DNA of 64,000 nt from Torreya grandis (taxonomy: Eukaryota; Streptophyta; Pinopsida; Cupressales; Taxaceae). Location: assembly GCA_037957365.1 (NCBI GenBank), contig JARHVA010000021.1:6164501-6228500 (forward strand), read 5' to 3'. Below the pieces are notes generated by a model. The model was not told where the DNA came from, did no database searches, and saw only the letters and a program-made list of their open reading frames with translations. A program made the position numbers and the translations under genes. Below, piece after piece: positions 48,197 to 63,137 of the stretch. The first letter of the stretch is position 1. Every line of letters starts with the position of its first letter.

Positions 48197-49453
48197 ATGG
48201 GTCGATCTCCATGTTGTGCAAAAGTTGGTTTGTTTAAAGGGCCATGGACTGTCACAGAGGACATTCTGCTCACCAAATACATTGAATACAATGGTCAAGG
48301 CGACTGGAGAAATCTCCCACAACGAGCAGGTATTTTCCTGTTTTTATGTTTCATGGAATTTATACACAACTCTATTATAAGTGAATCTCAGTTGTATAAA
48401 ATGGATGGAATGGAAATATTTTAAAGTTGGCCTTAGTTGTATTAAACTTGGTATGGAGTTAGCCTGAAAAAATTGAGCATTTTTGTTATTGTTATGATAT
48501 ACAGGTCTGAGGCGGTGTGGGAAGAGTTGCAGGTTGCGATGGCTGAACTATTTGAGACCCTCTATTAAACGAGGAAACATCGCTCCTGATGAAGAAGATC
48601 TCATTATTCGCCTCCACCGCCTTCTTGGAAATCGGTATCAAATATAATTTATACAGACAGTGATTATCATGATCATCCTCGCACTGATTACTATTATTAT
48701 TTATTGAAATGGTGGATATAGATTAATTAAATATTGTTATGCTTGTGCAGGTGGTCCTTGATAGCAGGCCGACTGCCAGGAAGAACAGATAATGAAATAA
48801 AAAACTACTGGAACAGTCATCTCAGTAAGAAGCTGAGAATGGCAGGCATCGATCCCCTCACTCACAAGCCTTTGGATCCAAACCATTATAATAGTATTAA
48901 TCCCACTGTCCATGGTATCCAAGCTGCACATTTACAACAAAACATTGATCGAGAAATCATAACTGATAGTCCATCTACCATGTCAGTTAATGCTGGCAGC
49001 GAATTATTACCATCATCCAGTTGCAATGCTGAGATAATCAGTACAACGCAGGTTGCACCTGCACTTCATCTCCCACAAGCCAATAGGTTCATATCATTTC
49101 CTCCTAATCCTTATTACAACAACACCAGTGCTACCATGGGTGATATTTTGGAGGAACCAATGGCTGTAACTCATAATCTGGAGGAGGACTCGCCATATTC
49201 AAAAACTTCTGATGGTCTTAAGGAAAGCTCCTTTACATCTGCTGGTGATGAATATCAGCATGGTATAATTAATTGGATGCAGCAATGTTACAATGATGAT
49301 GAAGAATATAATGGTTTTAATAGTGTGGAGCTGCAGAATGTTTTTCAAGAATACTCAGGACTGTTAGAACATGATCGCTGCCATGATTTGGAGAGTACAA
49401 AGGTACAATTGGGTGACTGTGCGGTTCGAGGACAGGGTGACGACGTATTGTAA
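48197..49453 (+). CDS. R2R3-MYB transcription factor, MYBPA1/MYB5/TT2-like; exons 48197-48329, 48505-48634, 48751-49453
   Basis: Predicted nuclear DNA-binding transcription factor of 321 residues. Exon 1 (133 nt) opens [12 protein letters not shown] and carries most of R2. Exon 2 (130 nt) completes R2 and opens R3. Exon 3 (703 nt) completes R3 and encodes the C-terminal part. Exon sizes and the splits at Gly45 and Arg88 are the classic R2R3-MYB pattern, and both introns (175 and 116 bp) have GT-AG ends. R2 keeps Trp17, Trp37 and Trp57; R3 has Ile70 in place of the first Trp, as usual, then Trp89 and Trp108. The bHLH-interaction signature [DE]Lx2[RK]x3Lx6Lx3R is complete at residues 76-95 (D76, L77, R80, L84, L91, R95). 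[23 protein letters not shown] and NSHLSKKLR most resemble MYBPA1, MYB5 and TT2 type regulators of flavonoid/proanthocyanidin genes. After a [10 protein letters not shown] motif the tail (about 130-321) is acidic and Ser/Asn-rich, probably an activation region. The start ATG follows an A-rich leader and has G at +4. No stop or frameshift breaks the frame. Exact orthology is not settled. Confidence 0.95.
48330..48504 (+). other. MYB intron 1
   Basis: 175 bp, begins GTATTTTC and ends TATACAG, phase 1 (between the first and second base of the Gly45 codon), the conserved R2R3-MYB position. Confidence 0.95.
48635..48750 (+). other. MYB intron 2
   Basis: 116 bp, begins GTATCAAA and ends CTTGTGCAG, inside the Arg88 codon just before Trp89, the second conserved intron site. 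Confidence 0.95.
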
Positions 49454-49795
49454 GGGTAGTAACGTTGAGAATTTTTTAATCTGATTTCAAACGCGTTGGA
49501 ATGTTGAAAAGCAATTAGATTGAAATTGTCGAAGGAAGAATCTCTGAGACAAAGAAAGATTAGATATGTTTTCCAAAAATAGCATAATAATTTTGAGCTG
49601 AATGATAGGGATTCGAAATTGTTGTTTTGATGTTTTGAATAACCTTGTACTCATTAGGGTTCACCTTCCCAAAGATTAAGGTAAAAGATGGAAGTTTTTA
49701 AAAAAAAAAAGGTTTGGTGTTTTGACCAGGTAAGATATGTCTTTGTAAGTTTCTTAATTATATTGTTATTTAGGGTGTCATCCTTTCTCACTAGC
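49454..49795 (+). other. Probable MYB 3' untranslated region and flank
   Basis: No other gene. AT-rich AATAAT/AATAAC-type hexamers near 49,590 and 49,640 could act as poly(A) signals, but none is decisive. An A-run lies at about 49,698-49,710. Confidence 0.4.
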
Positions 49796-50432
49796 ATTTT
49801 TGATTTAGGTATGTAATTTGTTTAATTTTCACATTGATTATAATTCGGAGATGATAAAGATTTTAAAATAATATTAAAGTAATTATGATTATGTTTATTT
49901 AAATTGTTAATAATTTGAAAAATGATATTTATTTTTTATTTATAATTGTTTAGATAATAATATGGTAGATAGATGAAGTGAAAATGAAAGATTCATTAGG
50001 AGGAATATTTTTTGATTTAGGTATGTAATTTATTTAATTTTTATATTGATTATAGTTTGGAGATGACAAAAATTTTAAATAATATTATAGTAATTATGAT
50101 TATGTCTATTCAGGTTACCAATAATTTAAAAAAGGATATTTATCTTTCATTTATAATTCTCTAGGTTATAATATGGTAGACAGGGGAACTGAAAGTGAAA
50201 GATTGTGTAAGAGGAATACATTTTGCTTTAGACATGTAATTTATTTAATTTTTATATTGATTTTTATTCAGAGATGACAAATTTTTTAAATAATATTATA
50301 GTAATTATGATTATGTTTATCTAGATTGCTAATAATTTAAAAAAGATACTTATCTTTAATTTATAATTGTCTAGGCTATAATATGGTAGATAGGTGAAGT
50401 GAAAGTGAAAGATTGGTTAGAAGGAATATTTA
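49796..50432 (+). repeat. Tandem repeat, three units of ~211 bp
   Basis: ATGTAATT recurs at 49,811, 50,023 and about 50,234 (212 and 211 bp apart). Each unit runs through ATTGATTAT, GGAGATGA-AAA, AGTAATTATGATTATGT, TATAATTGT-TAG and ATATGGTAGA to GTGAAA-TGAAAGATT. The array begins about 350 bp after the MYB stop codon. Not coding. Confidence 0.9.
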
Positions 50433-52150
50433 GAGGGATAAGAGGATCTAGAGAGAAATTGAAAAGGGTTAAATAAATTTAGTATTTGTTATGTATAGCA
50501 AAAAAAATATTAATTGTATTTGAATGAGAATCATATTTTTAATGTTGTGAGAGAAGGTATAAAATGTTCAATTATAATTAGAATGAATTTAATGTATTGT
50601 AATCATGTTTATGTAAACAATTCAATAAATATTTTATTTTATAATAATTATATTTTTAAGTGAAAAATAATATAAATATTTCTTATTATATTGATTAATG
50701 ATAATTAATTTTGTAAGTGGGTTATATTATTTTCTTTGAGTTATTTTTTGGAAATACTTTTTTCGTGCACTCTTAAACTATTTTGGGATGTGTGATCAGT
50801 TATTAGTTTGTAATTTTCTTTGTTAAGTTTTTGAGATTTTATTTTTTGGTATTTTTTCTTATTACTAGCTTGTCAACTTCATGATTGTTTAGTATTTTTG
50901 GCATTTTCTCTTAAACTATTCATATGTTAATTAAATTCATATTTTTATTAATTAGAAGAAAATTATTACAAATTTTTGATTTTTTTAAATTTTTGATTTC
51001 TAATTGATATTATATAAAGAGAGTAGAATAAGGTATGGAAAATTATTTTTACATAAAAATTTGAAGTCATACTTTATTTATTGTCCTAATTAATAATTGA
51101 AAGTTAAGATAAAAGAACATAATTTTTTTTGAAGAAAGATAAAATGTTCAATGGTTTAGTTTTAATTGGAATGATATGAATACATTACTATTATATTTAT
51201 GTAAGGAGAATTAAAGGTCCAGAAAATATTTTAATAAAAACAATGGTTAAAAAAATATTTTAAAAAAATATTTTATGTATAAATTACAAATTATTTTTCA
51301 TTATCATAGTTTGTATAAATTTATGGTATGCATATGTATACTTATGTTTAATTTAATTCTATTGAAGTATTCAACAACAGAGTATTAGAATTACATAGAG
51401 ATTGACATAAAATTTTAGTTTTTAAAATATTTAAAAATATTATATTGTAACATTATTTTTTCTTTGTTTTTTTGAAATTATATATTTATATTAAAAATTC
51501 ATATATATATAAAACAAAAAATTAATTATCTATATTATAAAAAATATTACATAAAAATATGGATAATTTATAATGTAAATTAGTACATAAAAATGTTATT
51601 CTCAATTTTATTGCAAATTATACTTTTTCTACATTACAAATGGGAAGTGAAAGGCTTTTCCCTGCAAGTGATGGACAATTTTTGAAATGGATAATTTTTT
51701 TCAAGGAATTTTTTTTTTTTGTAAAATATGAAAATAATATTAAACTCATTTTTATATTAATTTAGATAAAATATTTTGTATAATTGAAAGAAATATTTTA
51801 ATCATCATTAAAAAGATAATATTATAAAAGAGAGAAAGTATAATTGTGACTATATAAATTATAAATTTAAACTGAATGTGAAAAAGAAAAAAATTTATAT
51901 AAAATGACAAATATTAAATAAATTATTATAAATAATTGTTCATATCAATTTTTATTAACAATAATTTATTTAGATTAAAATATTATGGAAAAATGATTTC
52001 TCTATGATCTTGAAAAATTGTCTTGATATAACTTAGGTAGATATATTAATATGTCGTTAAAAAAAAAAACAAAAACAAAAATGAATATCTGGAACCTCTA
52101 TTTTTGTTTATATGAATACAGTAATCACCATTAATGTCATTTTGACGTTA
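50433..52150. other. Very AT-rich stretch without recognised feature
   Basis: No coding potential, repeats or element ends recognised. Confidence 0.5.
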
Positions 52151-53310
52151 CTAAATCTAGACAAGGTGTAAATCTTTTTAGAGTCCAACTATAGATGAGA
52201 TGATTTCAATGAATTTAAATTATCTTTACGTAATAACTTAAAGGAATTTTGTACCCTGCACTGACTTTTATGGTATATAATATTTAATCAATGTTTTTGT
52301 TCATTATACTGTTTAATAATTTTAAATCAATGGAAAGTGTAATAGGTTGAAGGATTGAGAATTATAAACACTGATACCAATGCATATAATTTGTAATGTA
52401 TTCACATTGTCAATGTAGGGTCGTGTGTGTTTGGATTAGTACATAGTAGTTGATGTATCTTGTTGTTCGGAGATATGTTTGAGGTCTTTGTAAGTGAGAG
52501 AATGTGTAATAGATTGAAGTATTTCTTATTTTAAATAAAGATAATAATTTATATAATTAGATTTGCACTTGTATTATATATATTTGGTAATAAATGTGTG
52601 AGTTTAAATATTTTATTTTTTTATGATGATATTTTAAAAATGTTATTAAAATAAGATTTATTTGTACAAATGATTATGAATAGTTTAGTATAATTTGTTT
52701 ATTAATTTTATATAATTAAACTTGCTTTTGTATTATACATATTTGGTATTATATGTGTGAATTTAAATATTTTATTTTTCTTCTATGATGATATCTTAAA
52801 AATGTTACTAAAATGAAATTTGTTTGTACAAATACTTTATGAATAGTTTAATATAATTTATTTATTAATTTATTATTTGAATAATAAAAAATGAAAAATT
52901 AAAATTTTATTGAATTAGTAAAAAATTATTTATAAAATAAATTAGAATAATAATATTATTTTTTAATTTTTTTGGTTTATGATTCATTGATATGTCCAAA
53001 CAAAAATTGTTACAAACCTTTATAAATGTTCCACCATTATAACAATCAATGAAATGTACACGTGGAAAAAATTTTCATGAAAAGGATAGAAGAATTATGA
53101 CAGTATACAAAGGTATTATAAATTAACACTTCATTGGTATTACTTTTATTAAAGAAATTAAATTTAATCTATGCTGATATCTGTGTTGATTGTTGAGGAA
53201 AATTTGAATTTGTTAAGAATGATGGAAGCTTGTGTATTATTAGGTTGAAAAACGTACGGATTTATATAGTAGAGGACATGTTGGGTGGACGGACAAACAT
53301 ATATTGCATT
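52150..53310 (+). repeat. Copy 1 of a ~1.1-kb direct duplication
   Basis: It aligns with 54,430-55,535: GTGTAATAGGTTGAA, AATGTCAATGTA, TTTGGATT-GTAC, ATTGTCCAAACAAA-like, ATTGTTGAGGAAAATTTGAATTTGTTA and GACAAACATATAT. Copy 1 contains an extra internal tandem duplication at 52,550-52,900. It could be an LTR pair of a small non-autonomous element or a plain segmental duplication. Confidence 0.7.
52550..52880 (+). repeat. Internal tandem duplication, ~160-bp units
   Basis: TATATAATTAGATTTGC (about 52,550) and TATATAATTAAACTTGC (about 52,710) start two parallel units through TATTTGGTA, GTTTAAATATTTTATTTTT, ATGATGATAT, TTGTACAAAT and GAATAGTTTA. Confidence 0.8.
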
Positions 53311-54429
53311 TTCCCAATCCAAATGTGGAAAACATTTTCCTATGAGTTTCCTATGAGTTCATTTTATCGAAGAAAAAGGGAACAATGTTATAACATGCCC
53401 ATGTATCATAGCTATGGTAAATTATGTATGGTCCCATTGTCATTTATGCAAAGGTAAGGGTTAATTATCCATTTTAGTATTCAAATGAGGAACATGTACT
53501 TGTTTTGGGTACAATACCATTAGCCATTAATATTGTGTTTGAAATGTGATGCATTGAAATAGATTTTTAAAAATGTTATAATTTTTTTTATAGGATGGTT
53601 TATCAGTTGTAGGGTGAATACTAGATTCAAGATATTTTCAATATTAAAAAAATTAAACCTTACAAGTAGATGGAGGTCTTTCATAGGTATTTATGTTATT
53701 AATAGACATTCAGGTCCTATTTTTAGTTGTTATAAAAATGATATTAAATTTTAGAATAAGAAAATTATTTATGATTTAAACACTTTTTATTTTTTTGACT
53801 TATGCAATTTATTACTATTCTTTTTAGATCTCATAATTATATGTATATTTAATAGATGTGATTTATTAAAAACTATATTTTGAAAATCATAATTTTTTTT
53901 TTAAAAAGTATATTTTAAAATTCATAAATAAAAATTTGAATATGAAGCATTTATGTGACTCATTAGAAGATGTAAATTTTGAGGATCATCAATATAAATT
54001 TAAACATAAAATATTTATTAAAAAAATGATTAAATGATATTGGTGGACGCTGATAAAAAATGTACTAAACCAATACGTACAGATTATTTGGTGATCATCC
54101 TATAGTAGACTTTTAATGTTTTAGCTATCGACCAATGATTACATATATATTCTACGAGCATTCCTTACATGTTTTAAAAAACAATTTTTTTTGGACATTG
54201 AATGCAGTTTCTAAATTTAGTTTTAAAAATTTTCTGGTAATCAAATTCATTAATTTACATCCAAAATTTTAATGGCAATCAGAAAATCCACTGTTCCATG
54301 CAAAATGGAATCAGAGCATGGAAGATAAGAAAAATCCCATCAATGAGCATATGAAGATAAATAAAAATATAATTTTTCACAATTAGACTTGATATTTTTC
54401 ATTGTAAATCTAAGTCTAAAACTTGTAAG
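53311..54429. other. Spacer between the 1.1-kb duplicates
   Basis: No recognisable protein domain. If the duplicates are LTRs, this would be a very short interior of about 1.1 kb without gag or pol. Confidence 0.4.
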
Positions 54430-55535
54430 TCACCTAGTGCCCGGGAGTTTTTATAGGATCCATTACAATCATTTTCAATGCATCTTAATTTTTTTTTAAA
54501 GGTAATCAATTCATGAAATGTTTTACTCTACACTAGTTTTACTTGTATATAATAATTTATCTATGTTATTATTTATCCTTGTTTTAAGAATTTGAAATTG
54601 AAGGAATGTGTAATAGGTTGAATCATTATTTAGTATACACATACGTAGTAGTCTATATACTTTGAAATGTATGAACACAATTTGAAATGTATGAACACAA
54701 TGTCAATGTATGGAAATGTGCATTTGGATTCGTACTTAGTATTTGATATATTTTAATGTTCAATTGAAGCCTCTGCGATCAAGATAAAGTATAATAAGTT
54801 TAATCATTGTGTATTTTAAACATAAATACCAATTTACATAATTGTTTATGTATTTGTATTATTAACGTTTGGAAGTACATGTATGAGTGTAGATATGGTA
54901 CTTTTATTTCATGATGACATAATAACAATACCATTTAATTGAGATATTTTTTCATGGACTCATATCTTCTAAATTTGTTATCAAAGCATTGTTTTAATTA
55001 GTTATTATTTTGTAATAGTTATTTAAAAATCCATCTCTCACGAGATTAAATATTTTAATATAAATTTTCTACTAGTTTATAATTGGATTGGCAAGTAATA
55101 AAAAAAACGAGTAAAAAATTCCATCAAATTACTAAGAAGGAAACTATGAAAAAATTAAAAAGTATAAGCATAGTTTGTTGATTGTTTGCATTTTTCATTG
55201 ACAAGTCCAAACAAATATTATAAAAAAACTTTGTAAAAGTTACACTATTTTGAACAATCAATGGAATATATCTTGGACCAATTTTATATGATTATGAAGA
55301 AGATAGAGTTATTATGAGAGTTACACACCTTACACTTGATAATGTGACATTTAATTAGTATGATGCTTACTAAATTGATTAAATTTAAGCTATGTTGCTC
55401 TTTGTATTGATTATTGAGGAAATTTTGAATTTGTTATGGATGATGGATGTATGTGTAAAGTTGGGTTTAATTAGGAATACATTTAGACATCAGAGGGTAT
55501 TCTAGTTTGATTGACCAACATATATCACATAATGC
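54430..55535 (+). repeat. Copy 2 of the ~1.1-kb direct duplication
   Basis: Partner of 52,150-53,310, about 2.27 kb downstream. It carries its own small direct repeat, TTTGAAATGTATGAACACAA, twice in a row at about 54,660-54,700. A Gypsy gag remnant begins directly after it. Confidence 0.7.
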
Positions 55536-55539
55536 CTAA

Positions 55540-56300
55540 TGGTTATAAATAAATCCTTTTGTCACATGTCATTATTCTCCTCTTTCTCAAGTTTTATCAA
55601 CACCCTCTTCATCATGAGAAATCCATTTTTTTTAAATTCATGTATTGATGTAATAATAATCTCATCTAATTGTGAAATTTTTTCATTCACCTCATTTCTC
55701 TTACTACCATCATTTTTCACTTGTGGGCACTTAAACACTCAATGTCTAGTATCTCTAATGTGAGGCATGTAACCATGAATCCACAATCTCTACCACATCT
55801 ATAAGATTACATTCCTATCCATGTATAATTTATTTTGCCTCTTTATGTAATATCATAATTACATTGAGAAGTGATACCTTATCCTTCTTACAGATAATAA
55901 CCTCTACCCTTACTTCATTATCCTCACATGCATTAAAAAATTCATTCACCTTACACTACACCTTGTTGTTAGTGGGAAAATTTTTATTCATCTTTAGCAT
56001 GCACTAATGAGATTATTAAAATAGATTTATGTGTATCATTTTGAATTAATCTTGAATGAAAATATACAATCTATTAATGTATCTTGAGATCTTCTCAGTA
56101 TCATCTTCAACATGAACAATTTTGATGGCTAGTATATAAAACTCTTTGATGTAATCATTTGAACTCATTTCCTTTTGTTAGAGAATTATGAAATTATTAA
56201 AAAAATTTAATTTTTAATCAACATATATGAATTTAACTTTCAACTTTGCAACCATTTTTTCCCAAGTAGTTTTTTTTTATGAACACATCCCAACTTCTTT
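55540..56300 (-). pseudogene. Second Ty3/Gypsy gag remnant
   Basis: Minus-strand reading from about 56,280 down: TWEKMVAKLKVKFI, then EMSSNDYIKEFYILAIKI and KISRYINRLYIFIQD, matching the retrotransposon-gag capsid pattern. Further down, near 55,720-55,800, HGYMPHIRDT and FKCPQVKNDG resemble a Cys/His knuckle region. Stops and frameshifts are frequent. No pol region or LTR pair could be tied to it. Confidence 0.65.
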
Positions 56301-56439
56301 TTAGAAGTGGATATCCCATTTTTATCAATGTTAGAATTGGTTATATCATATTGATTAGATACAAAAATCCATTTATGCCCTTGTGAAATTATAAATTGGT
56401 TAGTGGTCACAGTTGCATAATATAAGTCATGCCTCACAT

Positions 56440-58738
<2,299 letters not shown>

Positions 58739-58739
58739 A

Positions 58740-58769
58740 GGGGGAGGGAAGGTGGGAGGTGGAGGGGGG
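58740..58769 (+). other. G-quadruplex motif
   Basis: Four runs of at least three G with loops of at most seven bases: GGGGG-A-GGG-AAGGT-GGG-AGGTGGA-GGGGGG. It starts five bases after the (TA)57 tract. Confidence 0.8.
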
Positions 58770-60200
58770 AAAGTGCCTTGAATATGGGGAGGGGTTAGTT
58801 CATAGATCAGATCGAGTGTTAGGACCCCTTATATTTTAATCAATGAGCGCCTATCACCTCCTAAGATAGCTATGGAATTCATTCATCTACCCCTAATTCT
58901 AATTAAAGATAACTATATATATATATGTCTCCATTCCATCACCATCACTTTAGTGTGAATATAAATAAGTAACTAATTATAATTATTCACCAATGAGTCA
59001 CCATTATAGTTAGATGTTGCACCACTAATTCACCACTAAGAACAATAGTTGGTCTCACCACTGAGGTAGGGGTTGGTACAAGGGCCCCCTATCTAGATCA
59101 ACTATTCATCTCTGCATCAAATTAGTTTTACTTTAGATCTATTTTCTTGTTTTTAATTACGATTGTATATATTAGAATAGTTATTTTATTTTTATTTGTA
59201 ATTTGAATTCATGTTTACTTAGACTATTTTTATTTGATTGGGTGGTAATTCTATAAGGCTAGTTGGAAGACAAAATAAGATAAATTGAAAAAAATATTTT
59301 CCACATCCATTTCCATGAAAAATTAGTCACTCACAAACTTTAATTGTTCATGTTATCTATCTAAATTTATAAGCCTTTGTCTTGAAGTCTACGGTCATGT
59401 TCAGTTTCTAAAGAAGCATACTAATTGTGAAAATATTAAAAACTCAAGAAAAAAGGTGAAATTTTGAATGAATATTTACCATATGTTTGATTTAATTATA
59501 TTTTTAGTAGATATTTGAAGGTTTGTGTTTTATACTTATCACATAAATTAATAAAATTTTGTTCATTGAGAAGATTCATTACTGGGCATTTTCATAATAA
59601 ATATTACTTTGAGAAACATGAGAAATGAAAGGAAAGATCATTTGAGACTTTTTTTTGGCTATCCCTACACCTTGGATTAATTAGTTACTAATCCTTTAAA
59701 TAATTTAAAAAAAAAGGGGATAATATGAAAACTTTAAAAAAATTCAAAATTTTTTCCTAAAAAAAAGTCATTCAAAAAACCTCCATCAAGGCTATAGATG
59801 TTTGATTGACAATGGATCAAGGCACAAAGTGGATACAAATGCGACTCTGTTTAGGATATGGAAACCTATATAGTATCATATAAATAATAACTTTATTCCC
59901 AAGCTAATCCCTTAAATTAATAAAATTAATTAAAATAATACCCATTAGAAAGTTATAATCAAGTGATCTGACCTACATCATATCAAAATTATCAAAGGCA
60001 AGGTCAACAAATCACTCTACATACACACACTATATCTCTTTAATATGTAATAAACCTACTGTGTTATGTGGTGAATGTGAAACTAACATTTAAACCTTTG
60101 TTTAATATATAATTTTTTCTTGCATGACTATTAGGATCATATTTAGAAAAAAACCAAAATATATTGAGTTCTAAATATTAAATAGTGTTTTCCCCATAAA
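58770..60200. other. AT-rich stretch without recognised gene
   Basis: Nothing recognised beyond short A-runs and a small TA run near 58,913. Confidence 0.4.
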
Positions 60201-60800
60201 TTATCCATTTTTTATGACCAAAACACCTCCACTCATTGTGAAATACCATAAGTGGGAATTGGTAGATTTATCCTTGGTAAATAGGGGAAATGCATTATTT
60301 TTCTTTTTAGGGAAGGAAGGTTGAGGACAACCAAGGAAAGTTATATGTTTCCTTGAAGGAAAAAATAGTAGTGAGTGAAGAAGATAACAACAAATAATTT
60401 TAGGTTTACATACAGGAAAAAATAAACATGGATGAAGTGCAAGTGAATACACAAGGAGAGTAAGGTTGAAGACCATCCATGTGAAGAGACAACAAATCAA
60501 GTGAAGAATGAGGAGATAAAAATAATGGAGATGATTGAGAATGGACCATTGATATTCTATCATGTGAGCATAATTTGTGTGAAGAATGAAAACAATGTAT
60601 AAGAGTTTGAAAACATGTTCATGAGACATGATGTAGAGGTTGGATAACTATGCATGGGAATTAATGATTTCCTTAATGTGTTTAATCTATGTGTAGGTCC
60701 AAAAATGGAGAAGCAAGCAAGGGAGAGGAAAAAGTGTGGTTCAATACAATAAAATTATATGTATGTGAAAAAAAATGAAGATGTGAAATAAGAGAATAAT
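60201..60800 (+). other. Purine-rich, coding-like but broken sequence
   Basis: The plus strand is rich in GAA/GAT/AAG/ATG codons and looks like a decayed Glu/Lys/Asp-rich reading frame, with many stops. The 142-codon minus-strand ORF at 60,201-60,629 is its pyrimidine-rich antisense and shows no family features. No product recognised. Confidence 0.35.
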
Positions 60801-61172
60801 ATTGTAGTGAAAATTAGATAGTTAATTGGTAAAGACATGATACTAGAAATAGAGGATTGTCTTCAGGTTAAGATGGAGATAATAGATAGTGGGAAGTTGA
60901 TGGTCCAAGGAATAAATCAAGATAATATGTAAGTGGAAATGAATTTTCATCATATAGTGGTGGGAGAGAATACTCTCATAAGAGATATTGTAGTGAAAAT
61001 TAGATAGTTAGTTGGTAAGGACATGATACTAGAAATAGAGGATTGTCTTCAGGTTAAGATGGAGATAATAGATAGGGGTAAGTTGATGTTCCAAGGAATA
61101 CATCAAGATAATATGTACATGGAAATGAATTTGCATCATATAGTGGTGGGAGAGAAGACTCTCATAAGAGAT
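60801..61172 (+). repeat. 186-bp tandem duplication, 62 codons per unit
   Basis: Units 60,801-60,986 and 60,987-61,172 differ at only about nine or ten positions. Both read in one frame as DMILEIEDCLQVKMEIID, then LM-QGI-QDNM, EMN-HHIVVGE and TLIRDI, with a stop near each unit start (KIR*) and one more in unit 1. The period is a multiple of three. Confidence 0.9.
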
Positions 61173-63130
61173 ATTTGAAGATATTATAAAGGTGAGAACA
61201 ATGGAGAGAGAATGTTATGCATTGAAAGTCCATCTTGAGAGATGGGTAGAGATTGAAATGGTGGAAGACAAAGTTCAAAAATTATTTGAAGATAATGATC
61301 AAAAGAGTACTTAGACATGACAATATGAATAATATAACTCATGTGGCATAGAGGAAAATAAGGACATAGAGATGGTAGATATTTTTATAACAAGAAAAAT
61401 GGAGGAAAGTTGTGTTGTATATATATGAGCAACCCACATAGATGTTGGAGAGAATAATATTATGAGTTAAGGAACACATTGTTTTCATATATAAAATGCA
61501 AGTGAAATATTATTTGTGCATGGCAGGGATGTGATGTCAAAGGAGATGAATAAATGAGATAGAAATTATCTTAGAGCTAATGTAAATAGGATGAGAATGG
61601 AAGAATATAAAGATGAGGCAATGTAGTTAACTTTATTGTTAGTTTAAGCATGTGTATAAGAGTATATAGTTGAAATAGAGGTAAAATTGGAAGATGATGG
61701 GATTGATGAATGTTTATACAATAATTAAAATCACGTGGTGACTAATACGGGGAGGATTATGAGAGGATAGTTAGAATTTTTTTCCAAAATGTGATATATG
61801 TTATTTTTGAAGATATATTGAAGATTAAAATTTGAGAAGAACATGGTGTTGTATTAGATGTTGTAGAGTTGTTTGAAATATCAATGAGTAAAAAAAAGAT
61901 AAGAGGATATCAAGATCATATTAGAAATAATAGTGGAGAATATGGGTTACCATTTATATGTCCAAAGGTATGGTGAGTTATTTGACAAGCAAGCTAGGAA
62001 GGAAGAAGTTAAGTACGAGTCACATGATTCTATAGATGTGATATTAGAGATGAGATAAGAGTTTAACTTAGATTGATGTTTTTTTAAAAATATAATGAAG
62101 GATTTATAAATTATGGTGGTGAATAAATTTTGTGGTGGTGGACAAATAGAGGTGGGAAAAATCCTATGAAAGAGTAGAGAAAGAGAAATAACTAATTGGA
62201 GGTACTTGGGAAGTAAAAGGTACAAGCCCAAAAGATAAAATAAGATGTAAGAAGGAGAATTTTGGTGGAGGTAGTCATATTAAGGTGGGATTAAACCCAT
62301 AAAAATATGGAAAAGGAACTAGAGAAGCATTGGGTGGAGGTGGATGATTGATAACCAAATAGTGGGTAAAATGAAGAGAAACCTTTAGTCGAGGTGGATA
62401 GGATATGGTGGGTTTGATCCCACAAAGGAAGAATTAAAGAGAATAGATAAGTAGAAGGGGAAGGATTTAAAGCCAAAAAAAAACTATAAATAAAGTAAAA
62501 AGTGTGATATTTAGCTAAAGTACCTAGTGTGTTAGAATGGGATATTGTGGCCATCAATATCAATTACCAAAAGAGCAGGTTTTACACTTATTCAATCCAT
62601 GTGATTTTGAGATATTTCTTGATTACCTCAAGCATTTGATGTAGTAATGTCCAAGGTGTAAATGTAAACTTTCATCAACAAAAATATTTGTGTGTTCATT
62701 GTTGGTTTTGTGATTATTTTGGCATGACAAATATGATCCAAGGGAAGAATCCATAATAAAAATATTTATTTAAATCATGTAAATTTTATAAGGATAGGTT
62801 TTAGAAAGTTACATGGTTCCAAAAATTTTGGTATTCTCAACCATTGATACAATTTGAGAAGTGGTTGTGTGTGTTGAAGGGATGAAATAGATAGTTAAGG
62901 GGAAGATGGAAAAAAGTCATCAAGTAAATCCCTAAACCTGATTTTGATTTAATATTTATCATTAAAAAGTTATTAAATTTTAAAAAAATACATCTCATTT
63001 CAAGTCCTTATTTAAAATTTATGGCTTTCATAAGTTGGAAGACTTTGCATAGTGACAAAATCATTGATCTACACTGAGTGGAGGTTTCAAAAGCATCAGT
63101 GTCAACAAGCACTAATATTAATATAGTGGT
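61173..63130 (+). other. Continuation of the purine-rich decayed region
   Basis: GA/GT-rich plus strand with many stops. Related phrases GGTGGGATTAAACCCATA (about 62,284) and GGTGGGTTTGATCCCACA (about 62,410) suggest further diverged duplication. Minus-strand ORFs at 61,947-62,231 and 62,291-62,563 are pyrimidine-rich antisense. No family recognised. Confidence 0.35.
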
Positions 63131-63137
63131 AGTTTTT

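Noticed and set aside
48174..48380. Alternative frame starting 23 bp before the MYB ATG
   Set aside because: Wrong frame, begins at TTG rather than ATG, and runs through the intron 1 donor; the 48,197 ATG gives the canonical MGRSPCC start.
48734..49453. 239-codon ORF as a separate single-exon gene
   Set aside because: Its first codons are the end of intron 2; the real exon starts at 48,751 and joins the R2R3 frame.
60201..60629. 142-codon minus-strand ORF
   Set aside because: Pyrimidine-rich antisense of a purine-rich decayed region; hydrophobic low-complexity reading with no family features.
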